Part shown: positions 1 through 8,235 of the stretch, piece after piece
Layout: every line of letters begins with the position of its first letter
Position numbering within the stretch: position 1 is the stretch's first letter
NCBI RefSeq assembly: GCF_007995095.1
Contig: NZ_VOPY01000002.1
Coordinates: 620,001-684,000, forward strand
From: Flavisphingopyxis soli
GTDB taxonomy: Bacteria > Pseudomonadota > Alphaproteobacteria > Sphingomonadales > Sphingomonadaceae
Direction of reading: 5' to 3'
Length of the DNA: 64,000 nucleotides
The notes under the pieces: model-generated
What the model saw: the letters and a program-made list of their open reading frames with translations, nothing else
Told to the model about the DNA's origin: nothing
Database searches by the model: none
Position numbers and translations under genes: made by a program

Positions 1-339
1 GTCGAAGGTCGAAAAAGCGATGAATTGGGTCTCAACTCCGGCCTGACCTTGGGCTATGATTTTGTCGGGCGTCGCAAACGTGACGAGAACTGGTTCCGGT
101 TCGAAGTCGAAGGGGGTTGGCGGCAAATCCTGAGCGGAGATCTTGGCGACACGACTGCGCATTTCCAGGGCGGGACAGACTTAACGCTGGTCGCTGATGC
201 TTCGACAAAGGGGGCTTATGGCCGACTTCGGGCACTCGGCGGCGTCGCGGGCTTCACCGTTGGTGGGGAACTCTCGGGCGAGGATCGCCACGGCAGCGTC
301 GACTTGGCGCTTCGCGGCAGCGTATCGGTGGCGTTCTGA
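1..339 (+). CDS. C-terminal part of an outer-membrane beta-barrel (autotransporter-like) protein, cut by window edge
   Basis: The frame is open from the first base, so the N-terminus lies outside the window; 112 residues are visible. The sequence alternates polar and apolar residues (for example [26 protein letters not shown]) with Gly and aromatic residues, and ends in VSVAF with a C-terminal phenylalanine, the usual BAM recognition signature of outer-membrane barrels. This fits the last strands of an autotransporter beta-domain or a similar barrel. No passenger domain can be seen, so the secreted function is unknown. The gene sits at the start of a block that contains decayed genes, but this fragment itself shows no frameshift. 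Confidence 0.6.
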   Translation, partial: VEGRKSDELGLNSGLTLGYDFVGRRKRDENWFRFEVEGGWRQILSGDLGDTTAHFQGGTDLTLVADASTKGAYGRLRALGGVAGFTVGGELSGEDRHGSVDLALRGSVSVAF

Positions 340-348
340 CATGAACAG

Positions 349-777
349 TTAGAAACGCGCACGCGATGACCTCTTGTCGGCATCGACATCCGCCTGCAGC
401 CTGCCAGCTCCGAAATGGTCGGCGAGGGGCCCCAATCCGACGAGATTGAGCGCATCCATGGGAGCATCGGATCGTCGGCGATTTCGGATATCAGCGCCTC
501 ATTCTCTCGCGCCGTCAGCGAGGCGACGAGATTGTAGAACTGGAAGACGAAACCCAGATGATGGCGGCCGTGTTCGGTCAGCGCGTCGTTATCACGACGT
601 AATTTCGAGGTCTTCGAAGCAAACTTGTCCGGCCGTCGCGCTGTCGAGTCCGCCCATGATGTTGAGGAAGGTCGATTTGCCCGACCCGCTGACGCCCAGC
701 AGGACGACCATGGCCCCTGCAGGAAGTCCGAGATCGATACCGCGCAGGGCGTGAATCGCCATCGTCCAGCCGGACAT
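349..777 (-). pseudogene. Decayed ABC transporter ATPase (LolD/MacB-like), two frameshifts, truncated
   Basis: The first 61 residues read as a normal ABC ATPase N-terminus with a Walker A motif (GVSGSGKST) and then stop (LEITS-stop near 595). Shifting frame restores [31 protein letters not shown] and SEIADDP, which carry the Q-loop region of the family. A second shift near 445 restores [16 protein letters not shown]. After that similarity is lost and the frame ends before any LSGG signature or Walker B motif. The protein cannot be a working ATPase. The family normally pairs with a FtsX-like permease for lipoprotein or exporter functions; no permease is in the window. The remnant shows that this accessory block has lost genes. 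Confidence 0.85.
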
Positions 778-847
778 GTATCTGTTATCCCGACGATTAT
801 TGCTATGCTTTAATGAGTACGTCGATCTACCTTCCGTCTTACTACGT

Positions 848-859
848 ATTCTCGAGAAT
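848..859. promoter_or_regulatory. 12-bp perfect palindrome upstream of the secreted-protein gene
   Basis: ATTCTCGAGAAT is a perfect inverted repeat 56 bases before the chosen start of the following gene. The spacing is right for an operator or activator site, but the 12 bases alone are not a match to a regulator I can name, and a single copy is seen. Confidence 0.2.
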
Positions 860-914
860 GCATTTGAGCGCCACTTGAATGGGCCGACTCAATCAAGCCC
901 TTCCAACAATGGGA

Positions 915-1376
915 ATGAAAATAATGCAATCTCGTCGCCAGAACATCCTTCAGGGTGTCTCCATCCTCGCAATCTGCGCCGCCGTACCGGTCGCCGCACA
1001 GACCACTCCGATCAACGGTGGTTTGCTGTTACCGAACCCGCTCACGACGCTTCCCACAGATGTGAATGTTGGCGGTGTCACGGCGACTGGAGCCGATCCT
1101 ATTGCGGAGGTTGTTGATCTGGACTCGGGTGAAGCCGCTCAAATTTCTGAAGATACCCCGCCCGTCTCGATCACCAATGGCGGTACGTTTGCCATCACGG
1201 CTGAGGCCACCGGCACGGGCACGGCAACTGCCGTGGTCGGCAACATCGGACCCGATGGCATGATTTCGTCGGAAGCCTTCGGCGAGACTCAGCTGCGCGT
1301 TCAGACGCTCGACGGCGTTCGCAACGACCAGAACCGTCGCGTGGAAATCACCTACGGTCCCGGTTCGGGCATGTAA
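915..1376 (+). CDS. Small secreted protein of unknown function
   Basis: The 153-residue product starts MKIMQSRRQN, followed by a hydrophobic stretch (ILQGVSILAICAAVPVAAQ) and a probable signal-peptidase site after AAQ, so a mature chain of about 125 residues should reach the periplasm or beyond. The mature part is rich in Thr, Gly, Val and Ala (TATGTGTATAV), has no Cys and no recognisable catalytic motif. I chose the ATG directly preceded by GGGA over an in-frame ATG 36 bases upstream because the longer form adds a polar stretch before the signal peptide. The gene is followed by a strong terminator, so it is probably a single transcription unit. I do not recognise the family. Confidence 0.6.
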   Translation: MKIMQSRRQNILQGVSILAICAAVPVAAQTTPINGGLLLPNPLTTLPTDVNVGGVTATGADPIAEVVDLDSGEAAQISEDTPPVSITNGGTFAITAEATGTGTATAVVGNIGPDGMISSEAFGETQLRVQTLDGVRNDQNRRVEITYGPGSGM

Positions 1377-1385
1377 TCATCACGC

Positions 1386-1443
1386 GTATCGCTTCGGCGA
1401 TACCGATGAACGAGAGGGCGGCCTTCGCGGGCCGCCCTTTTTT
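1386..1443 (+). terminator. Tandem hairpins, the second a Rho-independent terminator
   Basis: A first hairpin (GTATCGC, TTCG loop, GCGATAC at 1386-1403) is followed by a 9-bp GC-rich stem (AGGGCGGCC 1415-1423 with GGCCGCCCT 1430-1438) and a run of six T. It lies 39 bases after the stop of the secreted-protein gene and should end that transcript. Confidence 0.9.
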
Positions 1444-1530
1444 ATTTGTCCGCAGCACAGGACGTGCCTCGTTGGGTCCCGCCATCTATGTGTTGCTGCG
1501 AGATGATGGCCGTCCAGCGACTATCGGCGG

Positions 1531-1989
1531 ATGAGCGTATCGGATCCGATCAACGCTCTGCGCGACAATGCCCCTCATGTCGCTGCGCGGCTCCGGCTAC
1601 TCGCGCATGCCGATCGTCTGGCCATGCTCTGTCGGATGACGGTTGGCGAAGTCTCGGTCAGCGGACTGGTTGACTTGACCCGCCTCGCGCAATCGGGCGT
1701 ATCGCAGCATCTCGCCATGCTGCGCGAGGCGGATGCGGTCGCGGCACGAGCCTTAGCCCAAGTACGCCATTACCATATTGTCGAACCCCGCTGCTTCCCC
1801 GGCCTTTCCGAAGCTGTTACCCTGGCCCATCGTACATGGTTTCCCAGACTGGCTGTCGTTTCGGGCAGCCTTATCACCGCCTTCGCAAGCGGTCGGTTTG
1901 TCTGGGAAAACGCAGCGGCGATCGAACATCTGATGGATGAGGTCCGGCCTGTAAGCACGGCGATGACGAGAAAGGGCCGAGACCGATGA
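1531..1989 (+). CDS. ArsR-family winged-helix regulator with an atypical C-terminal tail
   Basis: Residues 1-85 match ArsR-type repressors: RLRLLAHADRLAMLCRM, then the recognition region LAQSGVSQHLAMLREADAV and a wing-like AQVRHYHI. ArsR proteins normally end soon after the wing (about 100 residues); here about 60 further residues (FPGLSEAV to RKGRDR) show no known similarity, which may be a real extension or the result of an old frameshift. No obvious metal-binding Cys cluster is seen in the DNA-binding helix. The stop codon overlaps the start of the P-type ATPase gene (ATGA), so the two are very likely co-translated, and control of the pump by this regulator is a reasonable inference. Confidence 0.75.
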   Translation: MSVSDPINALRDNAPHVAARLRLLAHADRLAMLCRMTVGEVSVSGLVDLTRLAQSGVSQHLAMLREADAVAARALAQVRHYHIVEPRCFPGLSEAVTLAHRTWFPRLAVVSGSLITAFASGRFVWENAAAIEHLMDEVRPVSTAMTRKGRDR

Positions 1990-4451
1990 AGCGGACCGTT
2001 CCCCCAGAAAGACGAACTCTCATTGAAACGCCGCCGAACCTTGGTTTGTCCGAGGAGGCCGCGACGCAGTTTCAACTGCGCTATGGCGACAATGCGATTG
2101 CCGAACGCCCTCAACGCTCGATAGGTTCGCTCGTGCGCAGCGCCGCAACCGATCCGATGATCTGGTTTCTTCTCGCCACGAGCGTATTGTTCGGCCTGCT
2201 GGGGCAAATCCGCGAGATGACCGTCCTGTTGGTGGCGATCATTCCCTTGCTGGGAATGGACTTCTACCTTCACCATCGCACCGAAGCATCCATCGCAGGT
2301 CTTGCCGGCGTTCTTGCCAGCGAAGCATGCGTTCTGCGCGATGGTGCGGAACGCAGAATCGGAGCCGATGCCGTCGTGCCAGGCGATCTGGCGATCGTTT
2401 CAGCCCAGGAAGCCTTTCCCGCGGACGGTGTCATTGTCGCTGGTGAAGGTCTCCAGGTAGAAGAGTCGTCACTCACCGGCGAGGCGTATCCGATCGCCAA
2501 AAAGGCATATTCGGGAATCGGAGAGCCCGATGAGGCGTCGTGGTGCTTTGCCGGCACCCGTCTTCTTACGGGAAGGGCGCACGTCCGGATCCTGTTCACT
2601 GGCTCGGACACGATCTACGGCGACATCGTCCAGTCGGTCATCGAAGGTCCGACGGACAGGACCCCGTTACAAGCGGCGGTCGGCGACCTCGTGCGGATAC
2701 TGGTCTATTGTTCGATCGCTCTGTGCGTGCTGCTTGCCGGTGTACGGGTGTGGCAGGGTTTCGGTCTGGTCGACGGAATACTTAGCGCGGCGACCCTGGC
2801 GGTCGCGGCCATTCCGGAAGAATTCCCGGTCGTCTTCAGCTTCTTCCTGGGTGTCGGCGTGTTCCGCTTGGCCAAATCCAAGGCTCTCGTCCGCCGGGCG
2901 GTGGCGGTCGAGAATATCGGTCGTGTGTCGGCGATATGCTCGGACAAGACGGGAACCATTACCGAAGGGCGCTTGGTATTCAGCGACGCCATTGCCGCTC
3001 CCGGAGTGGAAACGGAATGGGTGATGACGGTCGCCGCGATGGCCTCGCGGTCCAACTCGGGCGACCCGCTCGACCAGGCCATCCTTGCCCGCGCCGCGGA
3101 TCGACAGCCCGAATGGACCCGCGACCATTTCGTCCCCTTCACCGAAGGACGCCGGAGAGAAACCGCGCTCTGGCGCGGGCAACAGGGAGCTACCATGTGG
3201 ACAATGAAGGGCTCGCCCGAAACTGTCCTCGGCTTATGCGCGATGGATGAAGCCGAGCGGGATCATTGGCTTGATCGGGTAGGGCGGGCCGCCGCGACAG
3301 GGAAGAAGGTCATCGGTTGCGCCTGGTCGACCGACGGGGGGGATGGTGACGAGCCTGTCGATGGGTTTCGTCTGGCCGGCCTGATTACCGTCAGCGATCC
3401 CGTCCGCGCGGGCGTACAAGAGGCCATAAGCATGGCGCGCGAGGCCGGAATTCAAGTCATCATGATCACCGGCGATCATCCCAAAACAGCCATCGCGATT
3501 GCCCGTGATGCGGGTATCGCCGACGAACCCGAAATCATGCTGGGCGACGATCTCGATGCGAAGCTGGCGAAGGCAAGCCCCGCCGCGCTGAGGCGGTTGA
3601 GCATCGTCGCGCGCGCCAGCCCGGCCCAAAAGGTGTCGGTCGTTAAAGCCTTGCAGCAATCGGGCCGCATCGTCGCGGTGACCGGCGATGGCGTCAACGA
3701 CGCACCCGCGTTGCGCGCCGCCGACATCGGTATTGCCATGGGATTGCGCGGAACCCGTAGCGCGCGAGAAGTGGCAGCGATCGTGCTGATGGATGACAAT
3801 TTCCGTACGATCGTCACGGCTATCGGCGAAGGGCGGCAGCTGTTCAGCAACCTGCGAATGAGTTTTGCATTTTTGCTGATGATCCACCTGCCTCTGGTTG
3901 CCAGCGCGGCGCTCATTCCCCTGCTGGGATATCCGCTGCTCTATCTGCCGGTGCATATCGTGTGGCTGGAGATGTTGATCCATCCCGCCGCCATCCTGGG
4001 GTTTCAGGCTCTCGCGCCCAAGCGGCTGGACCCGCGCAGCGTATCCTCCCAAGCACGTTTCTTCGGGGCCGGTGCGTGGCTGGTGATTGCCGCAACGGGA
4101 ACGGGCATTGCGCTGGTCATCATCGCGATATTCATCCTCACGCTTCAGTCGGGGCAGTCGAGCGATTACGCCCGCGCGATGGCGCTGGTTGCGCTGATCG
4201 TCAGCCTTGCGGTCGTGCTGCTCGCACTGTCGCGTTTGCGCACGAGAGCTGCCATCGTGGTTGCTGGGGCCGGACTGGGCTCGGCGTTCCTGTTCGACCA
4301 GATACCTTCGCTGGCGGTCATTTTTGCAATTCAACCGCTCAAGTTAGGCGATTGGACGATCGCGGCAGTATTGGGCGCGTTGCCCGCGCTGGGCGCCTTG
4401 ATGCTTTCCAGGCGTTCCGACAAAGCTGCTCAGCGCTCGGGTTCTGGATGA
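1986..4451 (+). CDS. P-type cation-transporting ATPase with a PEEFP membrane motif
   Basis: The 821-residue protein has all soluble P-type hallmarks in order: actuator-loop TGE (SSLTGEAYPI), phosphorylation site CSDKTGTITEG, MITGDHP and hinge TGDGVNDAPAL. It starts with a short cation-ATPase N-domain and has about ten hydrophobic segments, as in the P2 class. The usual PEGLP of Ca2+ pumps is AAIPEEFPVV, and the later transmembrane segment that normally carries the N-x-x-x-D cation ligands reads WLEMLIHPAAI instead. The transported ion therefore cannot be assigned; Ca2+ or Mn2+ specificity should not be assumed. It is coupled to the upstream ArsR-like gene and its 3' end overlaps the convergent beta-CASP gene by 22 bases. 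Confidence 0.85.
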   Translation: MKRTVPPERRTLIETPPNLGLSEEAATQFQLRYGDNAIAERPQRSIGSLVRSAATDPMIWFLLATSVLFGLLGQIREMTVLLVAIIPLLGMDFYLHHRTEASIAGLAGVLASEACVLRDGAERRIGADAVVPGDLAIVSAQEAFPADGVIVAGEGLQVEESSLTGEAYPIAKKAYSGIGEPDEASWCFAGTRLLTGRAHVRILFTGSDTIYGDIVQSVIEGPTDRTPLQAAVGDLVRILVYCSIALCVLLAGVRVWQGFGLVDGILSAATLAVAAIPEEFPVVFSFFLGVGVFRLAKSKALVRRAVAVENIGRVSAICSDKTGTITEGRLVFSDAIAAPGVETEWVMTVAAMASRSNSGDPLDQAILARAADRQPEWTRDHFVPFTEGRRRETALWRGQQGATMWTMKGSPETVLGLCAMDEAERDHWLDRVGRAAATGKKVIGCAWSTDGGDGDEPVDGFRLAGLITVSDPVRAGVQEAISMAREAGIQVIMITGDHPKTAIAIARDAGIADEPEIMLGDDLDAKLAKASPAALRRLSIVARASPAQKVSVVKALQQSGRIVAVTGDGVNDAPALRAADIGIAMGLRGTRSAREVAAIVLMDDNFRTIVTAIGEGRQLFSNLRMSFAFLLMIHLPLVASAALIPLLGYPLLYLPVHIVWLEMLIHPAAILGFQALAPKRLDPRSVSSQARFFGAGAWLVIAATGTGIALVIIAIFILTLQSGQSSDYARAMALVALIVSLAVVLLALSRLRTRAAIVVAGAGLGSAFLFDQIPSLAVIFAIQPLKLGDWTIAAVLGALPALGALMLSRRSDKAAQRSGSG

Positions 4452-6037
4452 TGTCGGGCGATAGTTGCGGTGTAAGAATCGAGTACCTTGCGCATGTCCT
4501 CGATCGCCTTTTGCCGACGCTGTTCGTCCTGAATTCGACCAAGGTCGGCCTTCAGCCCGGTGATGAAATCGGCATAGCTGTTCTGCCAGTCGCGTCCGAC
4601 AACGCGTTGCACTTCAGTTCGTCCCGTCGCCGTCCGCTTGGCCGCCTTGGCGGGGGGCAGGCTGTAACGCTCGCCAATCTCGGGGAGGCGGACCGACTGT
4701 TCGGGCGCGCGCTGCTGCATTTCGCGCCGCAGTGTTTCGAGCGCGGCGGGTTCGCCATGGTCGAGGAAAAGGCTGCCCGCAATCGGCCCTCGCGCGGCGA
4801 TCCAGTCGAGCAGTTCGGCTTGATCGGCGTGCGCGGAATAGTTGTCCACACGACGTATCTGGGCCCTTACGCGGACATCGTTGCCTGAAATGCGCACTGT
4901 TTTCGCGCCTTCGAGGATGACGCGGCCGAGCGTACCTTGAGCCTGGTAACCTACAAACAGGATGGTCGAATCGCGGCGATGAAGATTATGGGTCAGGTGA
5001 TGACGGATGCGGCCCGCTTCGCACATTCCCGACGCGGCAAGGATGATGGCGCCCGAAATCGAATTCAAGCGAATGGACTCGGCCACATCGGTGGTGAAGT
5101 GAAAGGAGGGATGCTCGAATATGTTGGCCCCACCAGTGTCTTCCAACTGCGCAGCGTACTGGGCGAAAACGCCCGTAATCCTGTTGGCCAGAGGGGAGTC
5201 GACGAAGACCTGAATGTTGGGGATCGAACCGGATTGCAGGAGCGAGGCAATATCTAGCAGCAGTTCCTGGGTCCGTTCGAGCGCGAAGGACGGAATGATC
5301 AGGTTTCCGCCCCGGACAATGGCCGCGCGCACTTCGGCTTCCAAAAGCTGGCGTCTCTGCTCGATCGTCACATGTTCGCGCGCTCGGTCGCCATAGGTCG
5401 CTTCGCACACGACATGATCGAAACCCGACGGGCCGTCGGGATCGCGCTGGAAGGCCTTGTTGTCCGGACCAAGGTCGCCCGAGCACATGACCCGCGCTTC
5501 ACCCGCCTCCAGTTCAACCGACGCGGCGCCTAGGATGTGGCCAGCGTTCCAAAGCCGTACCCGGAAACCCTGTACAGGTTCGAACCATTGTTCGAGCGGA
5601 ACAGCTTTACACAACCGCCATGCGTCCAGCGCATCCTGTTCGGTATAGATTGGATCGAAGGGGACTTCGCCCGCCCTGTCACGGCGACGGTTTCTCCGCG
5701 CGACGTCGGCTTCCTGGATCCGGCCAGCATCGGCGAGCATGAACTCGAGCAGGTCGCGGGTCGGCTGCGTGCACCAGATCGCCCCTTTAAATCCCTGCGC
5801 CACAAGCTTTGGCAGCATTCCGCTATGATCGATATGGGCGTGGGTGAGGATCACCGCCTTTATCCGGGCGGGATCGAATTCGAATGTTGCCGTATTGAGC
5901 ATTTCGAGCGAGCGCGACCCTTGAAACATGCCGCAATCGACCAGAATCGACTGTTCGCCATGGTCGAACTGCATGCACGACCCGGTGACCGTGTGCGCCG
6001 CACCGTGAAAGGTCAGTGACAAGGATGCGTCGGCCAT
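4430..6037 (-). CDS. MBL-fold beta-CASP RNA-processing-type hydrolase
   Basis: The 535-residue protein begins LTFHGAAHTVTGSC and carries the zinc motif THAHIDHSG, a beta-CASP domain (SFALERTQELLL, ASGMCEAGRIRHHL) and the RNA-specificity motif SAHADQAELLDWI. This matches the bacterial CPSF73/YSH1-like branch, which is distinct from ribonuclease J, also present in this window. Family members are predicted zinc-dependent endo- or exoribonucleases in the cytoplasm. The C-terminal 70 residues are charged and helical. A good GAGGAAG ribosome site precedes the start. Such genes recur beside universal stress and fermentation genes in accessory blocks, as here; the RNA target is unknown. Confidence 0.85.
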   Translation of the reverse strand: MADASLSLTFHGAAHTVTGSCMQFDHGEQSILVDCGMFQGSRSLEMLNTATFEFDPARIKAVILTHAHIDHSGMLPKLVAQGFKGAIWCTQPTRDLLEFMLADAGRIQEADVARRNRRRDRAGEVPFDPIYTEQDALDAWRLCKAVPLEQWFEPVQGFRVRLWNAGHILGAASVELEAGEARVMCSGDLGPDNKAFQRDPDGPSGFDHVVCEATYGDRAREHVTIEQRRQLLEAEVRAAIVRGGNLIIPSFALERTQELLLDIASLLQSGSIPNIQVFVDSPLANRITGVFAQYAAQLEDTGGANIFEHPSFHFTTDVAESIRLNSISGAIILAASGMCEAGRIRHHLTHNLHRRDSTILFVGYQAQGTLGRVILEGAKTVRISGNDVRVRAQIRRVDNYSAHADQAELLDWIAARGPIAGSLFLDHGEPAALETLRREMQQRAPEQSVRLPEIGERYSLPPAKAAKRTATGRTEVQRVVGRDWQNSYADFITGLKADLGRIQDEQRRQKAIEDMRKVLDSYTATIARHHPEPER

Positions 6038-6115
6038 ATCTTCCTCACTTCAATTATCGACCTGCATTCGTCAGGTTGCCGGCATTGCGCCGCCTGTGCA
6101 CCTAATCTGGACGAT

Positions 6116-6712
6116 CTACGACCTTCTCGCCGGTTCTGCATCGTCCTTATCGAGGACCTTCTGCCAATCGATCCGGGTCAGCAAGACCAAGCCGGCAATT
6201 AGAATGACCTGAACCGCAATGCCCACGGGGTTGGTCAGCGTATCGGTCAGGAGCTGCCCGAATGACGATCTCTGTAAGCCCTTCGCCGTCAGTGCGTAGA
6301 TCGTATAAGAAACGATCCTGCCAAGGAAGAAAGCGACCGTGAAGGGGAGCAGCTTTATTCTCGCCAGCCCGGCCGCCTCGAACAGCTGAGCCGAGGGAAT
6401 GGGCGAAATAGCGAACAGGATAAGCGCCAATATTCCATTGCGCCGGTTGCGTTCGAACGCTGTGCGCGCCGCTCCGAGGTTGTTGCGCGTCTTTTCCGAC
6501 ACATGCTGGCCAAGCAACCGGAAACCGCTGCCAAGAAGGAAACGCCCCGACGCCGCCGCGACGGCACCGACCAGTATGATCGGAGCGATGGGGAGATCGG
6601 TATTGAGGCCGAACAGCACGATGACCGACCAGGTCGGCGGACCGAACGCAGGCATCAGGTTCACCGCCAGGACAATGGCGAAAAATATGAGGAATGAGGT
6701 TGGTAGATCCAT
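6116..6712 (-). CDS. Small integral membrane protein, possibly VTT/DedA-like
   Basis: The 198-residue product has about five or six hydrophobic segments (for example FLIFFAIVLAVNLMPAFGPP, APIILVGAVAAASGRFLLG, VGIAVQVILIAGLVLLT) and a central Arg-rich loop (ARTAFERNRRNG) followed by LFAISPIPSAQLFEAAGLA, which resembles the re-entrant Pro/Gly loops of VTT-type proteins. The function is not known with confidence; transport of lipids or small solutes is the family guess. The gene lies upstream of the beta-CASP gene on the same strand with a 78-base gap, so co-transcription is possible. Confidence 0.6.
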   Translation of the reverse strand: MDLPTSFLIFFAIVLAVNLMPAFGPPTWSVIVLFGLNTDLPIAPIILVGAVAAASGRFLLGSGFRLLGQHVSEKTRNNLGAARTAFERNRRNGILALILFAISPIPSAQLFEAAGLARIKLLPFTVAFFLGRIVSYTIYALTAKGLQRSSFGQLLTDTLTNPVGIAVQVILIAGLVLLTRIDWQKVLDKDDAEPARRS

Positions 6713-7079
6713 ATTGGAAGATTGCGTTCCTGACTCGTAAAGTCATGATTTATTGCCAATAATCATGGTGCCGCTGAAGCAATTCACGCATTATTGTGTC
6801 TGTGAAAGTCCACCCTCAAAGCACTCAGGCACGTGGATTGTATAAGGCGGTACATAAATTGATCGTTCGCTCCGCAAAGTCGGGGCTGAACCTCTTCAAG
6901 GCGCGGCACTAGGCGGCCCAAGATGGAGGCCACCAAGCCAGATGATATTTCTTTGTCAGCATGATCCTATCGATGGACCGCAGATATCTCCACTCAGCAC
7001 TAATACGTATGGTTCGCCGTCCCCCGCGAGGCCATCTTGTTTGAAGGCATGACCATCGCGAAAAGCAGGAGACGGATCG
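6713..7079. other. Intergenic region between divergent genes
   Basis: This gap should hold the promoters of the membrane-protein gene and of the alcohol dehydrogenase. Apart from the nested inverted repeat listed separately and an AGGAGA ribosome site just before 7080, I see no gene, RNA or repeat in it. No clear FNR-type TTGAT-N4-ATCAA box is present, although the neighbouring genes would fit oxygen control. Confidence 0.5.
6744..6767. promoter_or_regulatory. Nested inverted repeat, candidate operator
   Basis: CATGATT (6744-6750) pairs with AATCATG (6761-6767), and an inner ATTG (6752-6755) pairs with CAAT (6757-6760). It lies 32 to 55 bases upstream of the membrane-protein start, a fitting place for a regulator site. 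The regulator is unknown. Confidence 0.3.
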
Positions 7080-8156
7080 ATGCCCGAAAAAATGAAAGCG
7101 GCGATCTTCGTCGAGCCCGGTCGGATCATTCTCGGTGAAAAGCCGATTCCCGATGTCGGCCCGCTCGACGCGCTGATCAGGATCACGACTACGACCATCT
7201 GCGGCACCGACATCCACATCCTGAAGGGCGAATATCCGGTCGAAACCGGTTTGACGATCGGCCACGAGCCGGTCGGTATTATCGAGAAACTGGGATCGGC
7301 GGTCGCGGGATACGAGGAAGGCCAGCGGGTCATCGCCGGCGCCATCACCCCGTCGGGCACGTCTTACGCTTCGATGTGCGGATTCCATTCTCAATGCGGC
7401 GGCGCAAAGGGGCATGGCTGGAAGGCCATCGGCGGCTGGCGGTTCGGCAACACGATCGACGGCGCGCAGGCCGAATATCTCCTCGTCCCCGATGCGATGG
7501 CCAATCTCGCCCCGGTGCCCGACGGTCTGACGGACGAGCAGGTGCTGATGTGTCCTGATATCATGTCGACCGGCTTCGGCGGTGCGCAATCGGGGAGGAT
7601 CAAGATTGGTGACAGCGTCGCGATATTCGCCCAGGGGCCGATCGGACTGTGCGCGACGGCGGGTGCGAAGCTGATGGGCGCGACGACGATCATCGCCGTC
7701 GAATCGATCCCGGAGCGCGCGGCGATGGCGCGCAGGATGGGGGCCGACCATGTCGTCGACTTCAGCAAGACCGATCCGGTAGCGGAAATCATGAAGATCA
7801 CCGACTGTCGCGGGGTCGACGTCGCGATTGAGGCGCTGGGGACACAGGCAACCTTCGAAAGCGCCTTGCGGGTGTTGCGGCCGGGCGGGACATTGTCGTC
7901 GCTCGGCGTCTATTCGGAGGATTTGAAACTGCCGCTCGACGCGCTCGCCGCGGGACTCGGCGATCACAAGATCGTCACCACCCTGTGCCCCGGCGGCAAG
8001 GAGCGGATGCGGCGGCTGATGGAGGTGGTTTCGTCGGGGCGGCTCGACACCCGCCCGCTCGTCACGCACCGCTTCGCCCTCGACGATATCGAAACCGCCT
8101 ACGAGCTTTTCTCGCACCAGCGCGACGGCGTATTGAAAGTCGCGATCACGCCGTGA
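7080..8156 (+). CDS. Zinc-dependent secondary alcohol dehydrogenase (MDR family)
   Basis: The 358-residue protein follows the layout of the Thermoanaerobacter/Clostridium secondary alcohol dehydrogenases: CGTDIH and GHEPVG carry the catalytic zinc ligands, and CPDIMSTGFGGAQSG, LCPGGKERMRRL and a C-terminal LKVAI segment match that group. The long structural-zinc lobe typical of liver-type enzymes is absent. The nucleotide site reads IIAVESIPERAAMA; the acidic Glu at the end of the second strand points to NAD+ rather than NADP+ as cofactor, which is inference. The likely role is reversible oxidation of small alcohols or reduction of aldehydes and ketones for redox balance. AGGAGA precedes the ATG. 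The universal stress protein gene follows by 79 bases. Confidence 0.85.
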   Translation: MPEKMKAAIFVEPGRIILGEKPIPDVGPLDALIRITTTTICGTDIHILKGEYPVETGLTIGHEPVGIIEKLGSAVAGYEEGQRVIAGAITPSGTSYASMCGFHSQCGGAKGHGWKAIGGWRFGNTIDGAQAEYLLVPDAMANLAPVPDGLTDEQVLMCPDIMSTGFGGAQSGRIKIGDSVAIFAQGPIGLCATAGAKLMGATTIIAVESIPERAAMARRMGADHVVDFSKTDPVAEIMKITDCRGVDVAIEALGTQATFESALRVLRPGGTLSSLGVYSEDLKLPLDALAAGLGDHKIVTTLCPGGKERMRRLMEVVSSGRLDTRPLVTHRFALDDIETAYELFSHQRDGVLKVAITP

Positions 8157-8235
8157 TGCGAACGGCGCCGCTCCCGACCAAACCTCGCTCGACCGCCAAG
8201 GGCGATCATCATGCGCCTTACCTGGAGGGAAACCT

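Noticed and set aside
848-859. LexA or other named operator
   Set aside because: The palindrome does not match the alphaproteobacterial LexA direct-repeat box and no other named site fits; kept only as an unnamed palindrome.
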